A stretch of 34,865 nucleotides of DNA from the NCBI GenBank assembly GCA_017455565.1, contig JAFSZV010000050.1, forward strand, positions 1-34,865. The letters run 5' to 3'. The notes beneath the pieces were generated by a model that was given only the letters and a program-made list of their open reading frames with translations, was not told the origin of the DNA and did not search any database. Each line of letters opens with the position of its first letter. Positions within the stretch are counted from its first letter, which is position 1. The position numbers and the translations under genes are program-made. This stretch comes from Clostridia bacterium (GTDB lineage Bacteria > Bacillota > Clostridia > Oscillospirales > Butyricicoccaceae). Below, one piece after another: positions 8,219 to 16,321 of the stretch.

Positions 8219-9964
8219 ATGAATTGGACCGGAAAACGAATGAAAACAGCCCTTGCCCTGCTTTTGGCGCTGTTGTGCGCCCTTTCCTGCGCCGTGCCCG
8301 CGCTGGCGGCCGGCGAGGGGGATGTTGGCGCGCAGATCGAGGCCTATGTGCAGGAGCACGAGGACACGCTGGCGGGCATGGCGGTGTCGGTGTTTGACGC
8401 GGATGCCGTGGAATACGAGGATTATTTTGGCTTTGCTGACCGGGAGGCGGGCGTGCCCGTGACGGAGGATACCGTGTTTGACTGGGGCTCCGTCACCAAG
8501 CTGACGGTGTGGATCAGCGTCATGCAGCTCTGGGAGCAGGGAAAGCTCGATCTGGAGGCAGATATCCGCGACTATCTCCCCGAGGGCTTTCTCACCCGGC
8601 TGAAGTACAACGAGCCCATTACCATGATTCACCTGATGAACCATCAGGGCGGCTTTGAGGACGCGGTGATGGGGATGGACACGCCGGATGAGCGGGATAT
8701 CCTGCCCCTGGAGGACTATCTGTATCGCTATCAGCCCGCGCAGGTCTACGAGCCCGGGACGGTAACAGCTTACTCCAACTGGAGTACGACGCTGGCGGGC
8801 TATATCGTGGAGCGCGTCTCCGGAGAGCCCTTTTATCAGTATGTGCAAAACCACCTGTTCAAGCCCATCGGCATCGAGCACGCCGCCTTAAACAGCGACC
8901 TGTCCGACGACCCCTGGGTGAAGGAGCGGCGGCTGGCGCTGCGGGGATATGACACAAAGGGCGATCCGCTGCGGGGTCCTTTTGAATATGTGGTGCCCTA
9001 TCCCTGCGGGATGTGCGCCTCGCCCCTGCGGGAACTGCGCCGCTTTGCGCAGGAGCTGCTGAAGCACGACACGGTCTGGTTTCAGTCGCCCGAGACCTAT
9101 TATGAGATGTTTTCGCCTACGGCCTTTTACGGCGATACCGATCTGGCGCTGAACAGCCACGGCTTCTGGCACATCCGCTGCTACGCCACACCGGTGGTCG
9201 GTCACGGCGGCAACACGCCGGGTTGCTCCAGCAATCTGCTGCTCGATCCGGAGAGCGGCCGCGGCATGGTGGTGATGGTCAATCAGCAGACGGAGAGCGT
9301 CTTTACGCATTTGATGGCAGAAACCGTGTTCGGTAAAGGCGAATGGGAAAAGCCGGATTATCGCGGATGGCTGGAGAGCGCCCGCATCACCTACAGCGGG
9401 CTTATGAAGGTCTATCATATCGTTTCCACCTTTTCGCCCGCGAATGCGGAAGTGGTCTATGAGAGTGATTTCTGTGTGCGAGGCACTTCCGGCGGTGTGG
9501 AGAAGATCTGCTCCTGCTACGGCGATTATCTGGTGAGAACGCCGGGCGAGGTCTTGCCGATGAGCCTGATGCTGGGCTGGGGCGCGCTGGGGATCGTCTT
9601 CGCCGTCGTCATCCTGCTGTGGAGGGGCGTCGCCTGCCTTGTGCGGCGCGGGAAACGATGCCCGGTGGATGGGCTTGCCGTTGCCGCGTCGGCTCTTTCG
9701 CTGGCGGCGGGAGGGATGATTCTGGGTTACGCCACGTCCCTGCTGTCGCTGGCCATGTGGCGGCCCGGCTCGTACCGGCTGTGGTCGGTGGGGATGCTGG
9801 TTTTGATGTGCGCGCTGGCCGCAGTGTGCGTGTGGGGTGTTCTTTCCTTCCGCAAGCTGAAGACAAAGGGGCGAAAGGCTCTGCGCGTCATTGCGCTTGT
9901 CGCCGCCGCGGGCGTTGCCGCCAACATCGCCTATTGGAACCTGTTCATGTTCTGGACGGCGTAA
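8219..9964 (+). CDS. Serine hydrolase of the class C beta-lactamase family with C-terminal membrane segments
   Basis: 581 residues. Residues 8-31 are a signal peptide (KTALALLLALLCALSCAVPALAA). The extracellular domain has the three penicillin-recognising motifs: S91-V-T-K94, Y185-S-N187 and H329-G-G331 (in place of KTG). The C-terminal third carries about four hydrophobic spans (around 460-480, 492-515, 520-542 and 552-575), so the catalytic domain is tethered to the outer face of the membrane. Similar proteins act on peptidoglycan peptides, D-amino-acid esters or esters; the substrate is unknown. The start at 8219 has GGAG 11 nt upstream; an internal ATG at 8240, right before the hydrophobic core, is an alternative. 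A CPBP protease follows 43 nt later, probably co-transcribed. Confidence 0.88.
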   Translation: MNWTGKRMKTALALLLALLCALSCAVPALAAGEGDVGAQIEAYVQEHEDTLAGMAVSVFDADAVEYEDYFGFADREAGVPVTEDTVFDWGSVTKLTVWISVMQLWEQGKLDLEADIRDYLPEGFLTRLKYNEPITMIHLMNHQGGFEDAVMGMDTPDERDILPLEDYLYRYQPAQVYEPGTVTAYSNWSTTLAGYIVERVSGEPFYQYVQNHLFKPIGIEHAALNSDLSDDPWVKERRLALRGYDTKGDPLRGPFEYVVPYPCGMCASPLRELRRFAQELLKHDTVWFQSPETYYEMFSPTAFYGDTDLALNSHGFWHIRCYATPVVGHGGNTPGCSSNLLLDPESGRGMVVMVNQQTESVFTHLMAETVFGKGEWEKPDYRGWLESARITYSGLMKVYHIVSTFSPANAEVVYESDFCVRGTSGGVEKICSCYGDYLVRTPGEVLPMSLMLGWGALGIVFAVVILLWRGVACLVRRGKRCPVDGLAVAASALSLAAGGMILGYATSLLSLAMWRPGSYRLWSVGMLVLMCALAAVCVWGVLSFRKLKTKGRKALRVIALVAAAGVAANIAYWNLFMFWTA

Positions 9965-10007
9965 ACGCGCCGTGAAATACTGCATTTTAAAAAACAAAGA
10001 GAAAGGC

Positions 10008-10940
10008 ATGGAAAGACAGATGAAGATGGAAGCTGAACCGGAAAAGAAGAGAAAACGCCACTTTATTCTTTGGGTGCTGCTGATCGCACTGGGGCTCTTA
10101 TTGCTCGGGACGCTCTTGGGGGGAATGTTGTGTATCCCGCCACGGCTGCTGTTCCCCGATATGCCGCCGATGTGGCGCTTCTCGCTGATGTATTTCATGG
10201 AAATCGGTCCCCTTCTGGCGGTGCTGGGATACGTGGCTCTCGCGGAAAAAGAACTGCTGCCGCTGTTTCGCGGCGCACGCCGCGGCGGGATCCGGGGCAA
10301 TACGCTGAAGGAATTCGGCCTGGGCATCCTGATCGGTTTTATGATGAACGGCGCCTGCATTCTGGCCGCCTGGCTGCACGGGAATCTGGATTTTTCGGTG
10401 GGGAAGTTTTATCCGGTTTATCTGCTGGTCACCTTTTTGTTCGTGCTGATCCAGTCGGGCTCGGAGGAGATGCTGTGCCGCGGCTATCTCTACGGCGCGC
10501 TGCGGGAACGCTATCCGGTTTGGGTGGCTGTGGCCGCTAATTCCCTGCTGTTCGGCGTGCTGCACCTGTTCAACCCCGGGGTCACGGCGCTGTCGGTGCT
10601 GAATATCGTGCTGATTGGCGTGGCGCTGAGTCTGGTGATGGTGGTGCGCGAGAGCCTGTGGATGGCGATTGCGATCCATACCATGTGGAACTTTACGCAG
10701 AGCATCCTTTTCGGCCTGCCCAATTCCGGGATCGTTTCGGAGGGCTCGTTCCTGCATCTGGAGGCAGCCAGCGGGAGCCTGTTCTATGACGCGGCCTTCG
10801 GCGTGGAAGGCGCGCTCTCGGCGCTTGTGGTCGAACTGGCGCTCTGCGGCTGGCTTTTCCTTGCCGCACGGAAGAAAACCGCCGCGAATGCGGCCTGTGA
10901 AACGGCCTTAGACAGGATGGACGCGAAAAAAAGCGAGTAA
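10008..10940 (+). CDS. CPBP-family intramembrane glutamic protease
   Basis: A 310-residue polytopic membrane protein of the CPBP (CaaX protease and bacteriocin-processing, Abi/Rce1-like) family. The catalytic motifs are present in order: SEEMLCRG (E153, E154, R158), LFGVLHLFNP (H186) and HTMWN (H224, N228). A first membrane span (18-43) follows a charged cytoplasmic N-terminus rich in Glu and Lys. Family roles include prenyl-protein processing and bacteriocin maturation or immunity; none is indicated here. The ATG at 10008 follows GAAAGG closely; the open frame extends upstream into the preceding gene, but no better start is seen. It lies 43 nt after the serine hydrolase and ends at an intrinsic terminator. 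Confidence 0.87.
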   Translation: MERQMKMEAEPEKKRKRHFILWVLLIALGLLLLGTLLGGMLCIPPRLLFPDMPPMWRFSLMYFMEIGPLLAVLGYVALAEKELLPLFRGARRGGIRGNTLKEFGLGILIGFMMNGACILAAWLHGNLDFSVGKFYPVYLLVTFLFVLIQSGSEEMLCRGYLYGALRERYPVWVAVAANSLLFGVLHLFNPGVTALSVLNIVLIGVALSLVMVVRESLWMAIAIHTMWNFTQSILFGLPNSGIVSEGSFLHLEAASGSLFYDAAFGVEGALSALVVELALCGWLFLAARKKTAANAACETALDRMDAKKSE

Positions 10941-10944
10941 AAGG

Positions 10945-10985
10945 AAAGGGCTGCTGCGTGAAACAGCAGTCCTTTTGCCTTTTAA
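10945..10985 (+). terminator. Intrinsic terminator after the CPBP protease gene
   Basis: A 12-bp stem with one G-U pair (10945-10956 with 10964-10975, seven-base loop) starts 4 nt after the stop codon and runs into a T-rich tail. Confidence 0.8.
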
Positions 10986-11082
10986 ACCGGCGAGGAAACA
11001 CGCACCCAGCCCCTTTTTCCAGCATAGACTGGGTTACCCGGCGCTGCGTCGGGCAATCTCAGAGGAAAGAGGGGCTTTCACC

Positions 11083-11844
11083 TTGATTTGGGAAACGGCA
11101 GTCGGTGTCCTGCTGCCTTTTTTGGGAACGGCGGCGGGGGCCGCCGCCGTATTTTGCATGAAAAAAGAGCTTCGTTCCGGGCTGAAAAAAGGGATGCTGG
11201 GCTTTGCCTCCGGCGTGATGCTGGCGGCGATGGTGTGGTCGCTGCTGATGCCCGCCATCGAGATGGCGGAGCGGGCGGGGCATCTGGCGTGGGGGCCCGC
11301 GGTAATGGGTTTTTTAGCGGGGGTGGGCGGCCTTTTATGGCTGGACCGGCTTCTTACGCCGCTGGAGCGGGCCGCGAAGAAGCGGCCGGGACACTTTATG
11401 ATGCTGCTGGCCGTCACCATCCACAATCTGCCCGAGGGCATGGCGGTGGGCGTGGCGCTGGCGGGACTGCTTTCCGGCGGGGGCAGCGTGACGGCGGCGG
11501 GGGTGATGGCGCTGGCCATCGGCATCACCGTGCAGAATGTGCCCGAGGGGGCCATCATTTCGGCGCCGCTGGCGGCCGACGGCATGAAAAAGGGAAAGGC
11601 TTTTCTGGGGGGCGTGCTTTCGGGCACGGTGGAGCCGCTTGGGGCGCTTTTGACCCTGGGGCTGACGCGCCTGATGACGCCGCTTTTGCCCTATGTGCTG
11701 GCCTTTGCCGCGGGGACGATGCTCTATGTCGTGGTGGTGGAGCTGGTGCCCGAGATGCAGAGCGGGGAGAAGGGCGCGGCCGGCGCCATCGGGACGGCGC
11801 TGGGCTTTGCTCTGATGATGCTGCTGGACGTGGCGCTGGGATAA
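11083..11844 (+). CDS. ZIP-family divalent metal transporter
   Basis: A 253-residue transporter importing zinc or related divalent cations across the cytoplasmic membrane. About eight membrane spans are visible, with the metal-site motifs of helices 4 and 5: HNLPEGMAVGVA and QNVPEGAIIS. The long histidine-rich loop of eukaryotic ZIPs is absent, as in the bacterial ZupT/GufA branch. No ATG lies between the upstream region and the first helix. The likely start is TTG at 11083, with GAGGGG about 9 nt upstream; an ATG at 10975 would add a stretch unlike the family that runs through the preceding terminator. It is monocistronic. Confidence 0.85.
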   Translation: MIWETAVGVLLPFLGTAAGAAAVFCMKKELRSGLKKGMLGFASGVMLAAMVWSLLMPAIEMAERAGHLAWGPAVMGFLAGVGGLLWLDRLLTPLERAAKKRPGHFMMLLAVTIHNLPEGMAVGVALAGLLSGGGSVTAAGVMALAIGITVQNVPEGAIISAPLAADGMKKGKAFLGGVLSGTVEPLGALLTLGLTRLMTPLLPYVLAFAAGTMLYVVVVELVPEMQSGEKGAAGAIGTALGFALMMLLDVALG

Positions 11845-11850
11845 GGGGAA

Positions 11851-11884
11851 GGAGCGGGCAGAAAGCCCGCTCCACTTTTGCTTT
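11851..11884. terminator. Terminator between converging ZIP and C39 genes
   Basis: GGAGCGGGC (11851-11859) and GCCCGCTCC (11865-11873) form a perfect 9-bp stem with a five-base loop, followed by ACTTTTGCTTTT on the plus strand. It starts 6 nt after the ZIP stop and ends shortly before the end of the minus-strand gene. Confidence 0.75.
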
Positions 11885-11901
11885 TCTTGATAATTGCCGC
11901 G

Positions 11902-13638
11902 TCAGATCTGTCCGCTTTTGCCCCTGCCGAACAGCTTGCGGATGGCGATGGCGGCGGCCACGCCTACGGTGACAGCGCCGGCAGCCAGCATCCCGATGCG
12001 GGCGCTGCGGCGCAGCCGCTCACGCTCGGCGCATTCTTCTTCCCTGGTCATCAGATCGTCGGGATCAAAGAGGTCGGAAAGGGTGGCGGCGGCTGTGTAG
12101 ACCGTGTCGCAGTTGTCAAGAACCAGCAGTTTGACCTGCTTTCCCGCAGCCAGAAGCGCGCGCACTCCTTCGTCAGCAAAGGTGAGATAGCCCTCTTCCG
12201 TGACGCCGATCCCCTCGTAGCGGAACACGTGGTTGGCCATTGCTCGGCGGCAGGTCTTGGGAAGGGGCGAACGCTCATCGGCGGCGTAGTAGCAGACGGT
12301 GCCGTGCTGCCCGAAGGTCTGGCGCTTGTCCTGCAAAAAGTCGGCGGGAATCTGCAGCAGACTGTCGCCTGACACCAGCGCCCAGGCCTCGGGGCGGTCT
12401 TTGACGGGCATCAGCACGGCGGAGATATAGTCCCGCACGAACAGCCCGGCCCCAGCCTCCTTTTCGTGGACGAAATAGGCGGCGCGGCGATACCAGCACT
12501 TGTCAAGCTGAGATTGGCAGTATTCCCGATGGGCCGTTTCGGCGTCGGAGCCGGCGGCGGGATCGTTGACGCAATAAATGTATTCGTTGCGCTCTTTGCT
12601 GAAATAATAGCCCACCACGGTGATGAGATGGCCGTCGGTATGGCAGGGGGCGTTTTCCAGATAGGGCTGATCGTCGTTTTCCTTGTTGCTGTATTTCACC
12701 GAAAGGGCCACGGCGAAGCCTTTCGTCAGTTCCTGCCGCAGGGCGGAAAAGCTGGAATAGGAAACGTAGCTTTCGTAGCCGAAGGCGCCGGCCGCGGCGC
12801 AGGAAAAGCTCCAGTTGCCGTTGCCGCCGAAGCCGTGGTCATAGTTCAGCAGCGCCACGTCTTCGGGGAGGATGTCGGCGCCCATTCCATTCATCTGCAT
12901 GGCGATGCAGGTGGCGGAACAAATGACGCCTGCGTAGTCGGGATCCCGCCGCATCTGGGAGATGGCGGGTGTGTCCAGCAAGACCGATTCGGCCTGGACC
13001 ACGTGCTCTTCGGGATAGGAGCAGGTATCCTGCCATGCGGGGTCATTGGTATTTTTCCAAGTGGCTGCCAAAAGCCGCAGAGAGGGAAGGCCGGCGCAAT
13101 CTTCGTCGGCGTGGAGTATGACCTTCAACTGAAAGGCCTCGGCGGTAAAGGTGCCGCGGACGTTGAGCGAACTGTCGCCAAAGCCGGACTTGGAATAGGC
13201 GAAAGCCCAGCCGTTTTGCTCCTCGCTGTCCTTGCGGGGATGGCTGTCCTGACAGTCGGGGCAGCAACGGGGAATATGGGTGCTCCACCTGCCCCAGGTG
13301 ATCCAATCGGTCCAGCCGTCGCAGGTCGCGCCGTCGGGCGCGGTCCAGCCGTCGTATTCCGGCAGATAGACCCGGCCCAGCACCTCGATCCATGTGCCCG
13401 CGGGGGTCTCGCTGTTCCAGGAGGCCACCAGATCGTTAAAGGGGCGTTCGGCGGTAATGACGGGCGTGACAAAAACGCCCTCGCCTTCTTTGCGCAGGCG
13501 AAGGGCCCCGTCGCCCAGACGGTCTGCGAAGGAAAGGCCCGAGATCTCACCGGCGGCGAAATCCTTATGGGTCGTTATCTTGATATGGTTTCCGGAGGCG
13601 GGGAACAGGCGAGCCTCGCCCAGATGATCGCGCAGCAT
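11902..13638 (-). CDS. Membrane-anchored C39-like cysteine peptidase
   Basis: 578 residues. A papain-like C39-type domain lies at about 230-390: catalytic Cys240 in ICSATCIAMQMNGMG, His337 in CHTDGHLITVVGYY and Asp359 in YCVNDPAAG. Before it is a beta-rich region (1-220) with a CCPDC cysteine cluster (125-129); after it is a roughly 150-residue unassigned domain. Residues 546-566 form a single membrane helix followed by a basic tail (RKLFGRGK). No N-terminal signal is seen, so the catalytic part should face the cytoplasm unless exported unusually. The ATG at 13638 was chosen because AGGAGGG lies 7 nt upstream; an ATG at 13659 and a longer frame lack such a site. It is transcribed divergently from the two-component system. 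Confidence 0.8.
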   Translation of the reverse strand: MLRDHLGEARLFPASGNHIKITTHKDFAAGEISGLSFADRLGDGALRLRKEGEGVFVTPVITAERPFNDLVASWNSETPAGTWIEVLGRVYLPEYDGWTAPDGATCDGWTDWITWGRWSTHIPRCCPDCQDSHPRKDSEEQNGWAFAYSKSGFGDSSLNVRGTFTAEAFQLKVILHADEDCAGLPSLRLLAATWKNTNDPAWQDTCSYPEEHVVQAESVLLDTPAISQMRRDPDYAGVICSATCIAMQMNGMGADILPEDVALLNYDHGFGGNGNWSFSCAAAGAFGYESYVSYSSFSALRQELTKGFAVALSVKYSNKENDDQPYLENAPCHTDGHLITVVGYYFSKERNEYIYCVNDPAAGSDAETAHREYCQSQLDKCWYRRAAYFVHEKEAGAGLFVRDYISAVLMPVKDRPEAWALVSGDSLLQIPADFLQDKRQTFGQHGTVCYYAADERSPLPKTCRRAMANHVFRYEGIGVTEEGYLTFADEGVRALLAAGKQVKLLVLDNCDTVYTAAATLSDLFDPDDLMTREEECAERERLRRSARIGMLAAGAVTVGVAAAIAIRKLFGRGKSGQI

Positions 13639-13674
13639 AACAAATCCCTCCTGATTCATGATGATCTTGACTTT

Positions 13675-13704
13675 ATTATACTGCGGGCACCGCCATGCTG
13701 TAAA
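13675..13704 (-). promoter_or_regulatory. Promoter of the C39-like peptidase gene
   Basis: On the minus strand TTTACA (13704-13699) and TATAAT (13680-13675) are 18 bp apart, 37 bp upstream of the start codon. Confidence 0.7.
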
Positions 13705-13807
13705 GGAAACATTTTGTAAAACCCGCGCGCGCCGCCTGCGGAAAAACGAGAAAAGTGGGGATAATCTGCGAAAAATGAAAGGAAAACGGGGCGTTTGTGG
13801 AAATTTG

Positions 13808-13827
13808 CCCTTAAAAATTCTTAAGGG
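13808..13827. promoter_or_regulatory. Inverted repeat in the divergent intergenic region, candidate operator
   Basis: CCCTTAA (13808-13814), six bases, TTAAGGG (13821-13827) is a perfect inverted repeat. The same stretch holds a direct repeat CTTAA at 13810 and 13820, a 10-bp period like OmpR/PhoB-family boxes. It lies about 35 bp upstream of a weak -10-like TAGAAT (13863-13868) for the response regulator. Binding by that regulator is inferred. Confidence 0.45.
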
Positions 13828-13919
13828 GAGCGAAAAAAGCTGTGCAATCGAAAAAACTGTGATAGAATAAAACAAAAATGAGCGCACATGAAACGCTGTG
13901 AGAGGGAAGGATCGGTTTC

Positions 13920-14615
13920 ATGAACGAAAACGTACATATTCTGGTGGTGGACGACGAGCGGGATATCCGCGAGATTGTGCGGATCCTGCTGGAAAGCAAG
14001 GGCTATTTTGCGGAATGCGCCGCCAGCGGCGCCGAGGCCATCGCCTATATCAAAGCGCACCCCGACACCGACCTGGTGGTGATGGATATCATGATGCCCG
14101 GTCTGTCGGGGGTCGAGGCCTGCGCCGAGATCCGGAAGTATTCGCAGGCGCCTATCCTGTTTTTGACGGCGAAGACGCTGGAGAGCGATAAGCAGCAAGC
14201 TTACGGCGCAGGCGGCGACGATTATCTGGGGAAGCCTTTTTCCAAGGTGGAGCTTTTAATGAAGGTGGATTCGCTGCTGCGGCGCTATCGGGTGTATAAG
14301 GGCAAGCCCGAAGACCGCCCCTCGGGGCGGATGGTGCTACAGGCCGACAAGGGCTGCGTGATCCGCAACGGCGAGACAGTGCCGCTCACCAACAAGGAGA
14401 TTGAGATTTTGCAGTTTTTCATGAATCACAGCGGTCAGGTGATCGACGCCCGCACCCTTTATGAGGGCGTGTGGAAGGAAAAATATCTTCCCTCGGCCAC
14501 GAATACTGTTATGGTTCATATTTTGAATCTGCGGAAAAAGCTGGAGGACGATTATACCAACCCGCAGATGATCCGCACTGTCTGGGGCAAGGGGTATCAG
14601 TTGGATGAAGGCTGA
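13920..14615 (+). CDS. OmpR/PhoB-family response regulator
   Basis: A 231-residue two-domain regulator. The receiver (1-120) has the acidic pair D11-D12, phospho-acceptor D56 (VVMDIMMPG), T83 and K105-P106. The winged helix (about 130-231) carries the usual LTNKEIEILQFFMNH, TNTVMVHILNLRKKLED and IRTVWGKGYQL. It should be phosphorylated by the kinase encoded directly downstream, with which it overlaps by 11 nt. The ATG at 13920 is preceded by a GAGGGAAGG stretch about 11 nt away. Targets are unknown; the divergent C39-like peptidase is the nearest candidate. Confidence 0.93.
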   Translation: MNENVHILVVDDERDIREIVRILLESKGYFAECAASGAEAIAYIKAHPDTDLVVMDIMMPGLSGVEACAEIRKYSQAPILFLTAKTLESDKQQAYGAGGDDYLGKPFSKVELLMKVDSLLRRYRVYKGKPEDRPSGRMVLQADKGCVIRNGETVPLTNKEIEILQFFMNHSGQVIDARTLYEGVWKEKYLPSATNTVMVHILNLRKKLEDDYTNPQMIRTVWGKGYQLDEG

Positions 14616-15972
14616 AAATCGGCGCGTTTCCATGAACGCCAAGCTGATCACGGTGCAACTGGGATCGCTGTGTCTGGCGCTGGCGGTCTTTTTCTGCGCC
14701 ATGGTGTGCGGGCGGTATCTGTTGGAGCATGTTTATCTTTCGGAGGAGGCCGCGCTCCGGCGAGAGGGGCGGTATATCCGAAATCTCAGCGACTATGTGC
14801 AGGAGCAGGGGATCCGCTCTACCGACGCCGAGGCGCTGTCGGCCTGGGCCCGGTCACAGCGGTATGTGTATCTGGTGATCTATAAGGGCGAGAGGACCAT
14901 TTTGGAGACCGACGGCGAGGCCGTCGATTTGACTGACGCGGTTTATAACAACGCCGCGCCGGTGGGGAACAGTTTGCAGCCTAATCTGCTGACGCCGGAC
15001 GAAGAGGGGCGCTACGCCGTCGCCTTTGCCGACGGCGTGTTTCTGGTGAGTCTGACGGAGTATTCCGAAACGCCTTATTACAGCGGCATCACCATGATCG
15101 CGCTGGCGATCGCCTGTCTGATGCTGATGGTGGTCAATCTGTCCTATAACCGGTCGCTGACCAATTCCATTATCCGTCTTTCTCGCGAGGTGCGGCTGGC
15201 GGAGCGCAGCGAAAGCGGCGCCGTGATCCAGACCGACCGGGAGGACGAGTTGGGCGATCTGGCCCGCTCGGTGGAGCGGATGCGCCGCGTCATCATCCAG
15301 CGGATGCAGGGTGAGCAGGAGGCATGGACCGCCAACGCCGGACTGATCACCGCCATCTCCCACGATATCCGCACGCCGTTGACGGCGCTGATGGGCTATT
15401 TGGAGCTGTTGGAGGGCGGACAGTATCAGAACGAGGAGCAAATGCGGCAATATCTTTCGGCTAGCAGCGAGCGGGCCCGGCAGCTGAGATCGCTGACTGA
15501 CGAGTTGTTCCGCTATTTTCTGGTGTTCGGCCAGTCGGAGCAGGAGATCGCGCTGGAGGAATATGACGCAGTGATCCTGCTGGAGCAGCTTTTGGGCGAG
15601 CATGTGGTCCGCCTGCAGAGTCTGGGATGGGAGGTGCAGAGCTTCCCGCTGGAGGAAAGTTGCGCCGTCTGCGTCAATCTGCAATATTTGCAGCGGGTGG
15701 TGGATAATCTCTTTTCCAACGTGCTTAAGCACGGCGACAAGGGAAAGTCTGTGGTGGTCATGGTGCGGCTGGAGGGCGAGATGCTGAAGATCATTGTTTC
15801 CAATGGGATCCCCGACCGGCCCACCGCCGCTGAAAGCACCCGGATCGGCTTGCAGACCTGCCGCAAGCTACTGGAGCGGATGGGAGGCGCTTTTGAGACT
15901 CGGCAGGACGTCCGCCGGTTTTTGGCGGAGGCTGCGCTGCCCGCCGTGCGCAAGACAGGGGAGGACGCGTGA
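14605..15972 (+). CDS. Sensor histidine kinase
   Basis: 455 residues. Membrane helices at about 13-38 and 160-180 enclose an extracytoplasmic sensor region of about 120 residues with no recognised domain. A HAMP-like segment (181-235) follows, then the H-box with His253 (ISHDIRTPLTALMGYLELL), a dimerisation helix, and a HATPase domain with an N-box (RVVDNLFSNVLKH, N368/N372). The glycine boxes are reduced: the usual DxGxG is SNGIPDRP and only STRIGLQTC remains of the second, a form known in some Bacillota kinases. The start overlaps the regulator by 11 nt; an ATG at 14632 is also possible. It pairs with the preceding response regulator. Confidence 0.92.
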   Translation: MKAENRRVSMNAKLITVQLGSLCLALAVFFCAMVCGRYLLEHVYLSEEAALRREGRYIRNLSDYVQEQGIRSTDAEALSAWARSQRYVYLVIYKGERTILETDGEAVDLTDAVYNNAAPVGNSLQPNLLTPDEEGRYAVAFADGVFLVSLTEYSETPYYSGITMIALAIACLMLMVVNLSYNRSLTNSIIRLSREVRLAERSESGAVIQTDREDELGDLARSVERMRRVIIQRMQGEQEAWTANAGLITAISHDIRTPLTALMGYLELLEGGQYQNEEQMRQYLSASSERARQLRSLTDELFRYFLVFGQSEQEIALEEYDAVILLEQLLGEHVVRLQSLGWEVQSFPLEESCAVCVNLQYLQRVVDNLFSNVLKHGDKGKSVVVMVRLEGEMLKIIVSNGIPDRPTAAESTRIGLQTCRKLLERMGGAFETRQDVRRFLAEAALPAVRKTGEDA

Positions 15973-16231
15973 CCCCGCAAAAAAATCCCACGTGAAAAAA
16001 GAAAACGGCCGCCCTGGTTCCGCAGATGCGGCATGACAGGCTCCCGCTATGAGAGGCAGCGAAAAAGGAACTGCCATCATAGGGGGAGCATTTGTTGTGA
16101 GGGGGCAGATTATAAAAGAATAGAGCGTCAGCGAGCGCAGCTGCGGCGCGACAGCGTTTGGGATCCTGCTTTTCCGGCGCACGCGGCCCGGAGGCAGGAG
16201 GCTCTTTTGGAGGGCAAAAGGGAGAAGGCGG
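15973..16231 (+). other. Non-coding leader region before the phage-like operon
   Basis: This gap holds no convincing gene. A possible -10 (TATAAA, 16111-16116) has no clear -35. Downstream of it the DNA is rich in complementary segments, for example the palindrome CGCAGCTGCG (16136-16145) and CCTGC...GCAGG with inner CCGG...CCGG (about 16162-16200), ending at a strong terminator. This could be a structured leader RNA or a small RNA of about 150 nt; it is only inferred from folding by eye. Confidence 0.35.
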
Positions 16232-16267
16232 GGAACTCTGTCAAGTGACGGGGTTCCTTTTTCTTTT
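16232..16267 (+). terminator. Strong intrinsic terminator or attenuator upstream of the coat gene
   Basis: A 12-bp stem with two G-U pairs (16232-16243 with 16246-16257, two-base centre) is followed by TTTTTCTTTT. It lies 243 bp... downstream distance to the coat ATG is 55 bp. It either ends transcription from the kinase operon or attenuates entry into the structural operon, since no clear promoter is seen between it and the coat gene. Confidence 0.75.
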
Positions 16268-16321
16268 CCGGAAAAGGAGAGTAGGATGAGGCCAAAACTT
16301 TTTGAAGGAGGATTTGACCCT

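Noticed and set aside
8888..10360. 490-codon open frame on the minus strand
   Set aside because: It spans the serine hydrolase and CPBP genes in antisense, is low-complexity (His/Arg/Gln-rich) and matches no family.
12466..13719. 417-codon open frame on the plus strand, opposite the C39-like gene
   Set aside because: It is antisense to a well-supported gene with catalytic motifs; the open frame reflects GC-rich codon use, and no ribosome binding site or family pattern is seen.
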